Assembly (NCBI GenBank): GCA_963850195.1
Contig: CAWKKD010000006.1
Span: 744,001 to 808,000, forward strand
Source: Actinoallomurus sp963850195
GTDB lineage: Bacteria > Actinomycetota > Actinomycetes > Streptosporangiales > Streptosporangiaceae
Length of the DNA: 64,000 nucleotides
Direction: 5' to 3'
Under the pieces are notes generated by a model. That model was not told the origin of the DNA and did not search any database. It worked only from the letters and a program-made list of their open reading frames with translations. Made by a program: the position numbers and the translations under genes. Shown here piece after piece: positions 27,012 through 34,972 of this stretch (its first letter is position 1; each line of letters opens with the position of its first letter).

Positions 27012-27722
27012 GTGATCGAAGACGTGACGCGCGCACTCGCGGTGATGGCCCATCCGGACGACGTCGACTTCTCCGCCTCCGGGACGATCGCGACGTGGAC
27101 CGACGCGGGTATCGAGGTCGGCTACCTGATCGTGACCGATGGCGACGCGGGCGGGTTCGACGACGACACGCCACGCTCGGAGATCGCCCCGCTCCGCCGC
27201 GCCGAGCAGATCGCGGCGGCCAAGTGCGTGGGCGTGACGGACGTACGGTTCCTCGGCTACCCGGACGGGCGCGTCGAGGCCGACCTCGGCCTGCGCCGCG
27301 ACATCGCCCGGGTGATCCGCCAGGTCCGGCCCGATCGGGTGATCATCTCGAGCCCCGAGCGGAACTACCAGCGGATCTATCCCAGCCACCCCGACCACCG
27401 GGCCGTGGGGTCGGCCGCGCTCGACGCGGTGTACCCGGACGCGCGCAACCCGTACGCCTTCCCCGAGCTGCGCGCCGAGGGCCACGAGGCGTGGACCGCC
27501 CGCGAGGTGTGGATCTCGGGCGGCCCGGCACTCGACCACTTCGTCGACATCACGGGCGTCTTCGATCGCAAGCTCGCCGCCCTGCGGGCCCACGTCAGCC
27601 AGACCGCCCACCACGACGACCTCGAGGGCATGCTGCGCGGCTGGCACTCGGCCAACGCCGTACGGGGCGGGCTCGGCTCGGACCGGCTGGCCGAGGCCTT
27701 CCAGATCGTCCCGACCGCCTAG
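27012..27722 (+). CDS. PIG-L family deacetylase
   Basis: A 236-residue zinc-dependent N-acetylglucosamine-type deacetylase. The metal motif A-H-P-D-D is in AVMAHPDDVDFSASGTIA (residues 11-28), and the second His is in YPSHPDHRAVG. The set includes MshB (mycothiol) and many secondary-metabolite or LmbE-like enzymes; the substrate here is not clear. Start GTG at 27012. The stop overlaps the convergent response-regulator stop by four bases (CTAG). Confidence 0.9.
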   Translation: MIEDVTRALAVMAHPDDVDFSASGTIATWTDAGIEVGYLIVTDGDAGGFDDDTPRSEIAPLRRAEQIAAAKCVGVTDVRFLGYPDGRVEADLGLRRDIARVIRQVRPDRVIISSPERNYQRIYPSHPDHRAVGSAALDAVYPDARNPYAFPELRAEGHEAWTAREVWISGGPALDHFVDITGVFDRKLAALRAHVSQTAHHDDLEGMLRGWHSANAVRGGLGSDRLAEAFQIVPTA

Positions 27723-28369
27723 ACGAGGCGGCGCGCGGCGGCCCAGCGGGACAGTTCGTGCCGGTTGGACAGCTGGAGCTTGCGCAGCACGCTGCTGACG
27801 TGCGTCTCAACGGTCTTCACCGAGATGAACAGCTCCTTGGCGATCTCCTTGTACGCGTAGCCGCGGGCGATCAGGCGCAGGACCTCGCGTTCGCGCTGGG
27901 TGAGCTGGTCGAGCTCGGGGTCGATCGACGGCACGTCCGCCGCGGCGAAGGCGTCCAGCACGAACCCCGCCAGCCGCGGGGAGAACACCGCGTCGCCGTC
28001 GGCCACCCGCCCGATCGCGGCGGTCAGCTCCGGGCCCGAGATCGTCTTGGTGACGTAGCCGCGCGCGCCGCCGCGTACGACGCCGATGACGTCCTCGGCG
28101 GCGTCGGACACCGACAGGGCCAGGAATCGCGGCGAGCCGTCCCCGGGGCCGCGTGCGACGGCTCCGGTGATCTGGCGCAGCACCTCGACGCCGCCTCCGC
28201 CCGGGAGGTGCACGTCGAGCAGGACCACGTCCGGCGTGGTCGCCCTGATCACCTCGACCGCCTCGTCGACGTCGCCCGCCTCGCCGACGATCTCCACGGA
28301 GTCGCCCAGCTCGGCCTTCACGCCGCTGCGGAACATCTGGTGGTCATCGACCAGCACCACACGTCTCAT
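27719..28369 (-). CDS. LuxR-family response regulator of the PspC-kinase pair
   Basis: A NarL/FixJ-type regulator of about 216 residues. The receiver shows VVLVDDHQMFRSGV at the start, the phosphorylated Asp in TPDVVLLDVHLPGG, and the Lys in GYVTKTISG. The C-terminal GerE helix-turn-helix is LTQREREVLRLIARG followed by ISVKTVETHVSSVLRKLQLS. The start is the ATG at 28369 (MRRVVLVDD), 7 bases after the kinase stop, so it is co-expressed with the kinase. Confidence 0.93.
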   Translation of the reverse strand: MRRVVLVDDHQMFRSGVKAELGDSVEIVGEAGDVDEAVEVIRATTPDVVLLDVHLPGGGGVEVLRQITGAVARGPGDGSPRFLALSVSDAAEDVIGVVRGGARGYVTKTISGPELTAAIGRVADGDAVFSPRLAGFVLDAFAAADVPSIDPELDQLTQREREVLRLIARGYAYKEIAKELFISVKTVETHVSSVLRKLQLSNRHELSRWAAARRLV

Positions 28370-28376
28370 GACCACA

Positions 28377-29555
28377 TCATCGCGAGTCACGCGTCATTTC
28401 CAATCTCACGTCGGTGCCCTCACCCGGAGCGGTCCGGATCGTCACCTTGCCACCGTTGCGCTCCATGCGCCCGATGATGGACTGCCGGACCCCCATCCGG
28501 TCATCCGGTACGGCGTCCAGGTCGAACCCCTTGCCACGGTCGCGTACGAAGATCGCGACGTCCTGGCCGACCACCTCCGCGTACACCGAGAGCGACGGCG
28601 TCTCCGCGTACTTGGCGGCGTTGACCATGGCCTCGCGCGCCGCCTGGAGCATCGCGCTCAGCCGGTCATCCAGCGGGCAGTCGCCGACGCATACGACCTC
28701 GATCGGTACGCCGTGGTGGTCCTCGACCTCGGCGGAGGCCTTGCGCACGGCGGCGGCGAGGTCCTGCTCGGCGTCGGCCTTCGGCTGGTAGAGCCAGGCG
28801 CGCAGGTCGCGTTCCTGGGCACGCGCGAGCCGCTGGACCTCCCGCGGATCGCCCGCGTTTCGCTGGATGAGCGTCAGGGTGTGCAGCACAGAGTCGTGTA
28901 CGTGCGCCGCGACCTCGGCGCGTTCTTGTGAGCGGATGCGCTCGCGGCGCTCCACGTCCAGGTCGCGCCACATCCGCAGCAGCCACGGCGCGACGACCAC
29001 GGCGACACCGGCCAGGACGACGGTCGAGCCCAGGAGCACCTGGCCCGCCTGCCCGGGATGGATCTTCTGGGCCAGGAACGCCACCAGGCCGCCGATCACC
29101 AGCAGCGCGCCGACGATGCTGCGCAGCCACATCGCCTGGCTGTTGCGCACCCACCGCTGCCGGCGCTCCGGGTCGGCCTGCTGCCAGATGATCCCGACGC
29201 CGATGCCGCCCGCCACGATCGGCCACACGGCCCAGTTCAGCGCGCCGGAGCCCCAGGTGAACAGCGACAGCCCGAAGACGAGCCCCCCGTACGCGAACAG
29301 CTGGCCCCGGTCACGGCGGTCCTCGGTCCCCGGACGTCGGGGCACGAGCAGCCACAGCGCCACGTACGCGACGACGCCGACGCCCGCCGAGAACAGCACC
29401 GCGAACGCCAGGCGTACGACGATCGGCTCCAGGCCGAGGTGCACGGCGAGACCACGGCAGACGCCGCCGATGAGCTGGCCGTCGGCGCGTCGTTCGAGGC
29501 GCGGAGGGGCCGTCTCCGTCGGGGGCGCGTCACCTACGCCGGTCTGTTCGGACAC
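28377..29555 (-). CDS. PspC-domain sensor histidine kinase
   Basis: About 392 residues. An N-terminal PspC domain (GQLIGGVCRGLAVHLGLEP, then VVRLAFAVLFSAGVGVVAYV) leads into four or five further membrane helices to about residue 195. A HisKA_3 box carries the phospho-His in AAHVHDSVLHTLTLIQ, and the HATPase has REAMVNAAKYAETP and VRDRGKGFDL. This is a DesK/LiaS-type cell-envelope stress kinase. Start GTG at 29555 (VSEQTGVGDAPP) is chosen by fit; a GTG at 29600 is possible. It is divergent from a second PspC protein, a common actinobacterial arrangement. Confidence 0.9.
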   Translation of the reverse strand: MSEQTGVGDAPPTETAPPRLERRADGQLIGGVCRGLAVHLGLEPIVVRLAFAVLFSAGVGVVAYVALWLLVPRRPGTEDRRDRGQLFAYGGLVFGLSLFTWGSGALNWAVWPIVAGGIGVGIIWQQADPERRQRWVRNSQAMWLRSIVGALLVIGGLVAFLAQKIHPGQAGQVLLGSTVVLAGVAVVVAPWLLRMWRDLDVERRERIRSQERAEVAAHVHDSVLHTLTLIQRNAGDPREVQRLARAQERDLRAWLYQPKADAEQDLAAAVRKASAEVEDHHGVPIEVVCVGDCPLDDRLSAMLQAAREAMVNAAKYAETPSLSVYAEVVGQDVAIFVRDRGKGFDLDAVPDDRMGVRQSIIGRMERNGGKVTIRTAPGEGTDVRLEMTRDSR

Positions 29556-29704
29556 CCACCGATCGTCACACGTTCGGGGCGCTGCCGCATCGGGGTCCAC
29601 CCCGGCCCGTCCCGGAGATCCTCAGGGGCGAGTCAGGGGTCTCCCCGATGGCAGGGGCACCCGGCGACCGACACGATGAGTCCATGAGCGAGGAGAGTGT
29701 CACG

Positions 29705-30955
29705 ATGCCGCGGCGGCTGAGCCGTTCCGACGACGGCCGGCTGATCACCGGAGTGTGCGCGGGGCTCGCCCGCTACACCCGCATCGACGCCGTGGTGTTC
29801 CGGGTCGGGTTCGCGCTGCTGGTGATCGCCACCGGCGTCGGCGTCGCCCTGTACATCGGCGCGTTCCTGCTCATGGCCGCAACCGACGGGGGCCCGTCGA
29901 AGTTCGAGCGGATGCGCCATCGCCTCCTCGACGGCGACACCGTGCTCGCGCTGCTCGGCGCGGGGATGGCCTGCGGGGTGCTGTTCGCCGTCATCGGCAA
30001 CTGGGCGTCGGGAAACGGCCTGGCCGTGGTCGTGGTGTTCGGGCTCACGATGCTGGTGGCCCGGTCGCGCGGCGTCGACCTGTTCGCACTCGCCCGCAGC
30101 ATGCCCGAGCGCGTGAAGGGCCGCCCGATGTCGTCCTGGACGCCACCGGCCCCGGCGCCCCGGCCGTCGGTGATCCACCCGTCCGAGGGCATGGTCGACC
30201 TCGGACGGCTGGGCCGGCCCGAACCTCCGCCGTACGGCCTGGACGACGTCGACGACCGCCGTCCCATCACTCCGCAGCCCCGCCCGTACGAGCCCAAGCC
30301 CTACGAGCCCAAGCCGTACGTGGCCAGGCCGCGGCGCAGGTCGTACCTGACCCCGGTCACGCTGGTCATCGCGCTGGTGACGGCGGGCGTCCTGTTCGGC
30401 GTCACGGGCGGCCACCAGGAATTCGCTCGCATCCAGATCGTCCTCGGTGGGACACTCTGTGCCATCGCCGCCGGACTCTTCCTCGGCGCGTGGTTCGGCC
30501 GGGACCGCCTGCTCATGACTCTTGGAGCGCTCATGTCCCTCGCGTTGGCGACGACCTCGATCGCCGGTGACCCCGGCATCGCCAGAAGCATGCAACACGC
30601 CCTGTGGCGGCCGGCAGGCGTCACGGAGGCCGACCAGACACACAGCTTCCTCATCGGCGAGGGCATCGTGGACCTCACCACGGTTCCCCTGCAGCCCGGC
30701 CAGCGCCTTCAGGTGAACGCCAAGATCGCGCTCGGAGTGCTGAAGCTCCGGGTGCCGAGCACCGCGCGCGTCGAGGTGGACGGCCAGGCCGTCATCGGCG
30801 ACATCACGGTGGACCGGCACGTCACCAGCGGTCCCGGCGCACGGGTCCGTCAGGTCCTCGAGCCCGAGACGCGCAACGGCAAGCCCGCCCCGACGATCGC
30901 CCTGCGGATCCGCAGCAAGGTCGGCGACATGGAGGTCACGCGTGTTCCGGCATAG
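29705..30955 (+). CDS. PspC domain membrane protein with LiaF-like C-terminal domain
   Basis: About 416 residues. The N-terminal PspC domain (GRLITGVCAGLARYTRID, then a helix) is followed by more helices, a Pro-rich linker with EPKPYEPKPY repeats, two more helices near residues 215-270 and an outer domain with a beta-rich tail (LQVNAKIALGVLKLRVPSTA, VEVDGQAVIGDITV) like the LiaF cell-wall-antibiotic response domain. Start ATG at 29705 is favoured by AGGAG at 29691-29695; an ATG at 29684 is also possible. It probably senses envelope stress with the divergent kinase. Confidence 0.85.
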   Translation: MPRRLSRSDDGRLITGVCAGLARYTRIDAVVFRVGFALLVIATGVGVALYIGAFLLMAATDGGPSKFERMRHRLLDGDTVLALLGAGMACGVLFAVIGNWASGNGLAVVVVFGLTMLVARSRGVDLFALARSMPERVKGRPMSSWTPPAPAPRPSVIHPSEGMVDLGRLGRPEPPPYGLDDVDDRRPITPQPRPYEPKPYEPKPYVARPRRRSYLTPVTLVIALVTAGVLFGVTGGHQEFARIQIVLGGTLCAIAAGLFLGAWFGRDRLLMTLGALMSLALATTSIAGDPGIARSMQHALWRPAGVTEADQTHSFLIGEGIVDLTTVPLQPGQRLQVNAKIALGVLKLRVPSTARVEVDGQAVIGDITVDRHVTSGPGARVRQVLEPETRNGKPAPTIALRIRSKVGDMEVTRVPA

Positions 30956-31535
30956 GTTCGACGTGTCGTCGCTGCTGGCCGCCATCCTGTTCATGTGGCT
31001 GGCCGTGCGCTACATCGTCCTCGGCCTCGGCGGCGGGCAGCCGTCCCCCGCCTGGACGCTCCCACCGATCGTCGTCGGCCTGGTGATCGTCAAGATCATG
31101 CGCCGCCTGACCCGCTCCCGCCGCCTGTTGCCCTAGCCCCGTCGTGTGCAGGCTGATCGCGAAGCCCGGCCCCGGGTTGACCAGCTCGCGTGGGGAGCCC
31201 CCGCCGTAGACCTGGACCCGGTTGGCCCGCAGCGTACGCTCGGCGACGCCCCGCTCGGTGATCGTCTGCTCGGCCAGCTCACCCGCGAGGACGGCCAGCA
31301 GGCCGGCGTGCGGGTCGGCCCGGTGCCCCGGAGGCCACGCGGTGAGCCAGAGCCCGCATTCGACGGCCAGCCGCACCGGCACGCCGTCGAAGCTCACCAG
31401 GTGCCACCAGTCGGCGGGGCGGGAGGCGAGTTCGCGGACCAGCCCGGCGAGCCGCCCCACGGTGAGGGCGCGCGCGGAGGCGTACGGGCTGGAGTCGCCC
31501 TGCATGGTCAGATCTGGGACTGCGGAGAGATCCAC
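30936..31535 (-). CDS. Degenerate cysteine dioxygenase-like cupin with run-on C-terminus
   Basis: Residues 1-130 (from 31535) look like an actinobacterial cysteine dioxygenase-type cupin: ELASRPADWWHLVSFDG, LTAWPPGHRADPH, ELAEQTITERG, RTLRANRVQVYG, ELVNPGPGFAISLHT. The iron-binding H-x-H of that family is reduced to PHAG, with several residues missing, and the later His appears as GSPRELVN, so metal binding is probably lost. The frame lacks a stop where the domain ends (about 31140) and continues antisense through the small membrane-protein gene to 30936. I infer a decaying or non-catalytic protein. A candidate Cys leader peptide precedes it. Confidence 0.55.
   Translation of the reverse strand: MDLSAVPDLTMQGDSSPYASARALTVGRLAGLVRELASRPADWWHLVSFDGVPVRLAVECGLWLTAWPPGHRADPHAGLLAVLAGELAEQTITERGVAERTLRANRVQVYGGGSPRELVNPGPGFAISLHTTGLGQQAAGAGQAAHDLDDHQADDDRWERPGGGRLPAAEAEDDVAHGQPHEQDGGQQRRHVEPMPEHA
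30942..31136 (+). CDS. Small two-helix membrane protein
   Basis: A 64-residue protein with helices near residues 9-28 (SSLLAAILFMWLAVRYIVLG) and 41-52, and a basic C-terminus (RRLTRSRRLLP). GTG at 30942 overlaps the end of the PspC/LiaF-like gene by 14 bases and follows GGAGG at 30931-30935, so it is translationally coupled. It probably belongs to the same envelope-stress unit. An antisense cupin frame runs over it. Confidence 0.7.
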   Translation: MFRHRFDVSSLLAAILFMWLAVRYIVLGLGGGQPSPAWTLPPIVVGLVIVKIMRRLTRSRRLLP

Positions 31536-31592
31536 AACGGTCCTTCGGGAGGCGGCCTGAACGCCGCGAGGCTGAGACTTCGGATGGAAGGG

Positions 31593-31676
31593 TCAGCGAC
31601 AACGACACGAAGGACACAGCGCGGCGACCGCGTGGGAGATCCCCACGAGGGCGGTCGGTGCGGTACGCGCTGGCAT
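31593..31676 (-). CDS. Candidate cysteine-codon leader peptide
   Basis: A 27-residue ORF ends 58 bases before the cupin start and finishes ALVGISHAVAALCPSCRCR, then a stop. All three Cys codons (31614-31616, 31605-31607, 31599-31601) are TGT, the rarer form in this GC-rich genome, clustered in the last seven residues. Actinobacterial leader peptides before sulfur-metabolism genes often end with a small-residue run followed by Cys. No good ribosome site is visible, so it may be leaderless. Attenuation by Cys-tRNA level is inference. Confidence 0.4.
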   Translation of the reverse strand: MPARTAPTALVGISHAVAALCPSCRCR

Positions 31677-31818
31677 GCGGAAAGTCTGCGGGCGACCACG
31701 GGGCACTGTCAAGCCGGGCGAGCCCGCCACCAGGCACGGAACGCGGACAAGGCTTGGGCATAGCATGGAGAACGTCGCGACGACCGGCGCCGAATAGCGC
31801 AATAAAGCCGCCGAATAA

Positions 31819-31840
31819 CGGCGAAACGCGCGTTTCGCCG
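31819..31840. promoter_or_regulatory. 22-bp perfect palindrome upstream of phoD
   Basis: A fully symmetrical sequence with half-site CGGCGAAACGC lies 113 bases before the phoD start, in the 277-base gap after the leader peptide. It has no loop and no T-tract, which suits a dimeric regulator site. The regulator is unknown. Apart from this, 31677-31953 shows no gene. Confidence 0.45.
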
Positions 31841-31953
31841 GACCGTTCGGGCCCTCATCTCGACACCGTTCATCGACTGGCCATCTCCCGGCTCTGGCTC
31901 CGGTCGCCACCATCGGCCAGCATCAATGCTGCTTACCGAGACGGGAGTGGAAA

Positions 31954-33492
31954 ATGGCACTGGACCGGCGTTCGTTCCTTCGCGATGGCGCTCTCGTCGG
32001 CGGCGGGGCGGTGCTGTTCGGGGGTGGTTCCCGAGCCGCCGCGCTGGTGCGTTCCGGCCGTCCGGCCATCACTCACGGCGTGCAGAGCGGTGACGCGACC
32101 GCCCACGGCGGCATCGTGTGGACGCGCGCCGACCAGCCCTCGCGGATGCTCGTCGACGTCAGTACCCGCCCCGACTTCCGGCATTTCTCCACCGTGCGGG
32201 GGCCGGTGCTCACGCCCGACACCGACTTCACCGGAAAGGTGCACCTGGACGGGCTGCCGGCCGGCGAACAGATCCACTACCGGGTACGCGTCGCCGACCT
32301 GCACGACTCCTCCCTCGTCTCCGCGACCGTGCCCGGAGGGTTCCGTACGGCTCCGCGTACGCGCCGCGACGTCCGTTTCACCTGGTCGGGCGACCTCGCC
32401 GGGCAGGGATTCGGCATCAACCCCGACATCGGCGGCTACCGGATCTTCAAGGCGATCAAGGCGATCGACCCCGACTTCTTCCTGTGCAACGGCGACCACT
32501 GGTACGCCGACGACCCGATCCTGCCGACGGTGACGCTCCCCGACGGCCGGATCTACCGCAACCTCACGACGCCGGAGAAGTCCAAGGTCGCCGAGACGCT
32601 GGCGGAGTTTCGCGGCCAGCATCGCTACAACCTGCTGGACGACAACCTGCGTGCGCTGGCCGCGGACATCCCGCAGATCAACCAGTGGGACGACCACGAG
32701 ACGCACAACAACTGGTCGCCCGGCCAGATCCTGGACGACCCCGCGTACACCGAGAAGCGGATCGACGTGCTGGCCCTACGGGCGAAGCAGGCGCTCTTCG
32801 AGTACCTCCCGATCACCCGGCAGGAGTCCGCCGACGGGCGCGTCTACCGGAAGATCTCCTACGGGCCGCTGCTGGACGTGTTCGTGCTCGACATGCGGAC
32901 CTACCGCGACCCGAACGGCTCGGACGACTACACGAGCGACGACAAGGGCATTCTCGGCACCCGGCAGACGGAGTGGCTGAAGCGCTCACTCGCCGGCTCG
33001 ACGGCCGTCTGGAAGGTCGTCTCGGCCGACATGCCGCTGTCGCTGGTGGTCCCGGATGCCGACCGGATCGAGGCGGTCGCCCAGGGCGACAACGGCCTGC
33101 CGCTGGGCCGTGAGCTCGAGATCGCCGGCGTGCTGGCCTCCATCAAGCGGAACCACGTGCGCAACATCGTCTGGATCACCAGCGACGTGCACTACACGGC
33201 CGCCCACTACTACGACCCCGCGAAGGCGGCCTTCCAGAACTTCGACCCGTTCTGGGAGTTCGTCTCAGGTCCGCTGAACGCGGGCGCCTTCGGGCCCAAC
33301 ACGCTCGACTCGACGTTCGGCCCGCAGGTGCGGTTCCAGCAGGTCGCCCCGCACGCGAACACCTCGCCGCTGGAGGGCTCGCAGTTCTTCGGCGAGATCG
33401 CCATCGATGGTGCGACGGAGCGGCTGACCGTACGCCTGCGCGACCAGGCCGGCACGATTCTGCACACCGAGAATCTCGATTCGCACCGCTGA
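31954..33492 (+). CDS. phoD: PhoD-type alkaline phosphatase
   Basis: A 512-residue secreted metallophosphatase/phosphodiesterase. It has a Tat signal (DRRSFLRDGALVGGGAVLFG, residues 4-23). The metal-site motifs CNGDHWYADD, NQWDDHETHNNW and SDVHYTAAHYY are those of PhoD, which uses Ca and Fe to release phosphate from esters outside the cell. The start is ATG at 31954. The last 100 coding bases and 18 downstream bases are duplicated 3.55 kb further on. A palindrome upstream may be a control site; no PHO box was recognised. Confidence 0.93.
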   Translation: MALDRRSFLRDGALVGGGAVLFGGGSRAAALVRSGRPAITHGVQSGDATAHGGIVWTRADQPSRMLVDVSTRPDFRHFSTVRGPVLTPDTDFTGKVHLDGLPAGEQIHYRVRVADLHDSSLVSATVPGGFRTAPRTRRDVRFTWSGDLAGQGFGINPDIGGYRIFKAIKAIDPDFFLCNGDHWYADDPILPTVTLPDGRIYRNLTTPEKSKVAETLAEFRGQHRYNLLDDNLRALAADIPQINQWDDHETHNNWSPGQILDDPAYTEKRIDVLALRAKQALFEYLPITRQESADGRVYRKISYGPLLDVFVLDMRTYRDPNGSDDYTSDDKGILGTRQTEWLKRSLAGSTAVWKVVSADMPLSLVVPDADRIEAVAQGDNGLPLGRELEIAGVLASIKRNHVRNIVWITSDVHYTAAHYYDPAKAAFQNFDPFWEFVSGPLNAGAFGPNTLDSTFGPQVRFQQVAPHANTSPLEGSQFFGEIAIDGATERLTVRLRDQAGTILHTENLDSHR

Positions 33493-33510
33493 CCAGGCAC
33501 GATCCAGCGA
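33391..33510. repeat. Direct repeat copy A: 3' end of phoD
   Basis: 120 bases covering the last 33 codons and stop of phoD and 18 bases beyond. They match 36942-37061 in the same orientation with 9 mismatches and no gaps by hand alignment (92.5% identity). The two copies bracket the regulatory cassette. Confidence 0.9.
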
Positions 33511-33542
33511 CGCTTCGCGGGTGGCCTCGTGGAGTAGAGGGC

Positions 33543-34331
33543 TCAGGTCCATCGCTCGTCCGCGACCGTCTGGATGAGCTCGGTGGAGTCGCGTTGGGAG
33601 AGTGCGAAGGTGCGGACGGCCTCCCATGCGGCGGTGAGTGCGGCGATGTCTTCGCGGCTGTTGGTGACGATGTCGCGTACGGGGGTTTGGATCTGTCCGG
33701 CTTCGCCGTCGTCGACGGTGGCGAGGGAGAACGGCCCGAAGGGGTAGGGGTTGTCGGCGGAGCGCAGGATCTGGACGGTCAGGCGGGGCGGTGCGACGAC
33801 TTTGATCAGGTGCAGGAGTTGTTCGCGCATGACGGCGGGTCCGCCCTGTTCGCGGTGCAGGACGGCCTCGTCGATGACGCAGTGGAACATCGGGGCTTGG
33901 GGGTCTTCGCGGGTGAGGACCCGTTGGCGTTCCAGTCGCGCGGCCACGGCCTTGTCGTCGCCGGGCAGCAGCGCGCGGGCGTAGTCCTCGGTCTGGAGCA
34001 GGTCGGGGACCAGCGCGATCTGGAAGCTGCGGATGACGGTCGCCAGCCACTCCTCCCCAGGCCAGGGGCGCAGGTGGCCCGGCAGGCTCTCGGCGTCGTG
34101 CTGCTTCTGGATGGTCAGTAACACCCCGGACGGGATGCCGAGGATCTCCTCGATGGCGTCGAGCTGGTCCTGGCGCGGGCGGATCTGCCCGGTCTCGATG
34201 TTGGACAGCCAGGCATTCGTGTAGCCGAGCTGCTTGGCCAGCTCTATCTGGATCATCCCGGCGGACTCCCGGAACGCCCGGATCGTACGCCCGAGCGTGA
34301 TCAACGTCGGACTCCGATGCTGACGCGACAT
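33543..34331 (-). CDS. Scr1/WhiJ-type XRE regulator (DUF5753)
   Basis: A 262-residue protein. The N-terminal XRE helix-turn-helix (GRTIRAFRESAGMIQIELAK, then LGYTNAWLSNIETGQ) covers residues 10-65. The C-terminal DUF5753 domain has the conserved ALVPDLLQTEDYARALL, FHCVIDEAVLHRE and the LTVQILRS barrel strand. These are antitoxin-like regulators of developmental or antibiotic genes, usually paired with DUF397 proteins. AAGGAGG sets the ATG at 34331; the frame is open to 34406. Codons end more often in C or A than in neighbouring genes. It lies downstream of an HATPase gene. Confidence 0.92.
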   Translation of the reverse strand: MSRQHRSPTLITLGRTIRAFRESAGMIQIELAKQLGYTNAWLSNIETGQIRPRQDQLDAIEEILGIPSGVLLTIQKQHDAESLPGHLRPWPGEEWLATVIRSFQIALVPDLLQTEDYARALLPGDDKAVAARLERQRVLTREDPQAPMFHCVIDEAVLHREQGGPAVMREQLLHLIKVVAPPRLTVQILRSADNPYPFGPFSLATVDDGEAGQIQTPVRDIVTNSREDIAALTAAWEAVRTFALSQRDSTELIQTVADERWT

Positions 34332-34402
34332 GGTGACCTCCTTTGTTGACTTCGTGCCGATCAGCGGGTGGTTTCCCGCTTGGAGCATTCGCTCGTAGTC
34401 GC

Positions 34403-34972
34403 TCACCGGATCGTCCGCTCGATGAGCTGGTCCTGTTCATCCGCGGTGAGCATCACGCCCATGTACGGGACGACGACCTGGATGGTCTTGCCCCAGGCGC
34501 CGGCCGTGGGCCATCGGAGCCCGGTGGGGCCCTTGTACGCGTCGACGATCGTCAAGCCGCGTCCCCGTACGGACATCGGGTCCTGCGGCTTCCGGTCGAT
34601 CGGGCCCGGGTCGGGGTCGCTGACCCACAGATGTGACCAGCGTGGGCGGGATAGAACGCGGAACCCGACGGGCCGGTCGTACGGCGTCCACCGGACACCG
34701 CGCGCCGCCGCGTACTCCCACGCGGTCTCGATGGCGTTGGTGACCAGTTCGCTCACGATCTGGACGATGTCGCCGATGTGCTCGGCGGTCGCCAGCCCCT
34801 CGAGCCGCATGGCGTTGCCCGCCCAGTCTCGGGCGGTCTTCACCTGTGATGCCTCTGCGGGCATGTGGAGCCATCCGTGGTGCTCTGGCTGCGCAGGTGC
34901 CGGCGGCCCGTCAGACACCCGTCGGAGCCACCGTGCGGCCACCATCGTGCACTCGTCCTCAGTCACGACCAT
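34403..34972 (-). CDS. ATP-binding protein (anti-sigma-factor-like HATPase)
   Basis: A 189-residue GHKL-type ATPase of the RsbW/SpoIIAB-like kind often placed beside WhiJ-like regulators. Visible are the N box IVSELVTNAIETAWEYAA near residues 70-87 and the G box SVRGRGLTIVDAYKG. The start is the ATG at 34972 (a GTG just before is possible), with GAGAGG upstream. It is transcribed toward the XRE gene 71 bases away. No His-phosphorylation domain is present. It may act on a sigma factor or on the regulator next to it. Confidence 0.85.
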   Translation of the reverse strand: MVVTEDECTMVAARWLRRVSDGPPAPAQPEHHGWLHMPAEASQVKTARDWAGNAMRLEGLATAEHIGDIVQIVSELVTNAIETAWEYAAARGVRWTPYDRPVGFRVLSRPRWSHLWVSDPDPGPIDRKPQDPMSVRGRGLTIVDAYKGPTGLRWPTAGAWGKTIQVVVPYMGVMLTADEQDQLIERTIR

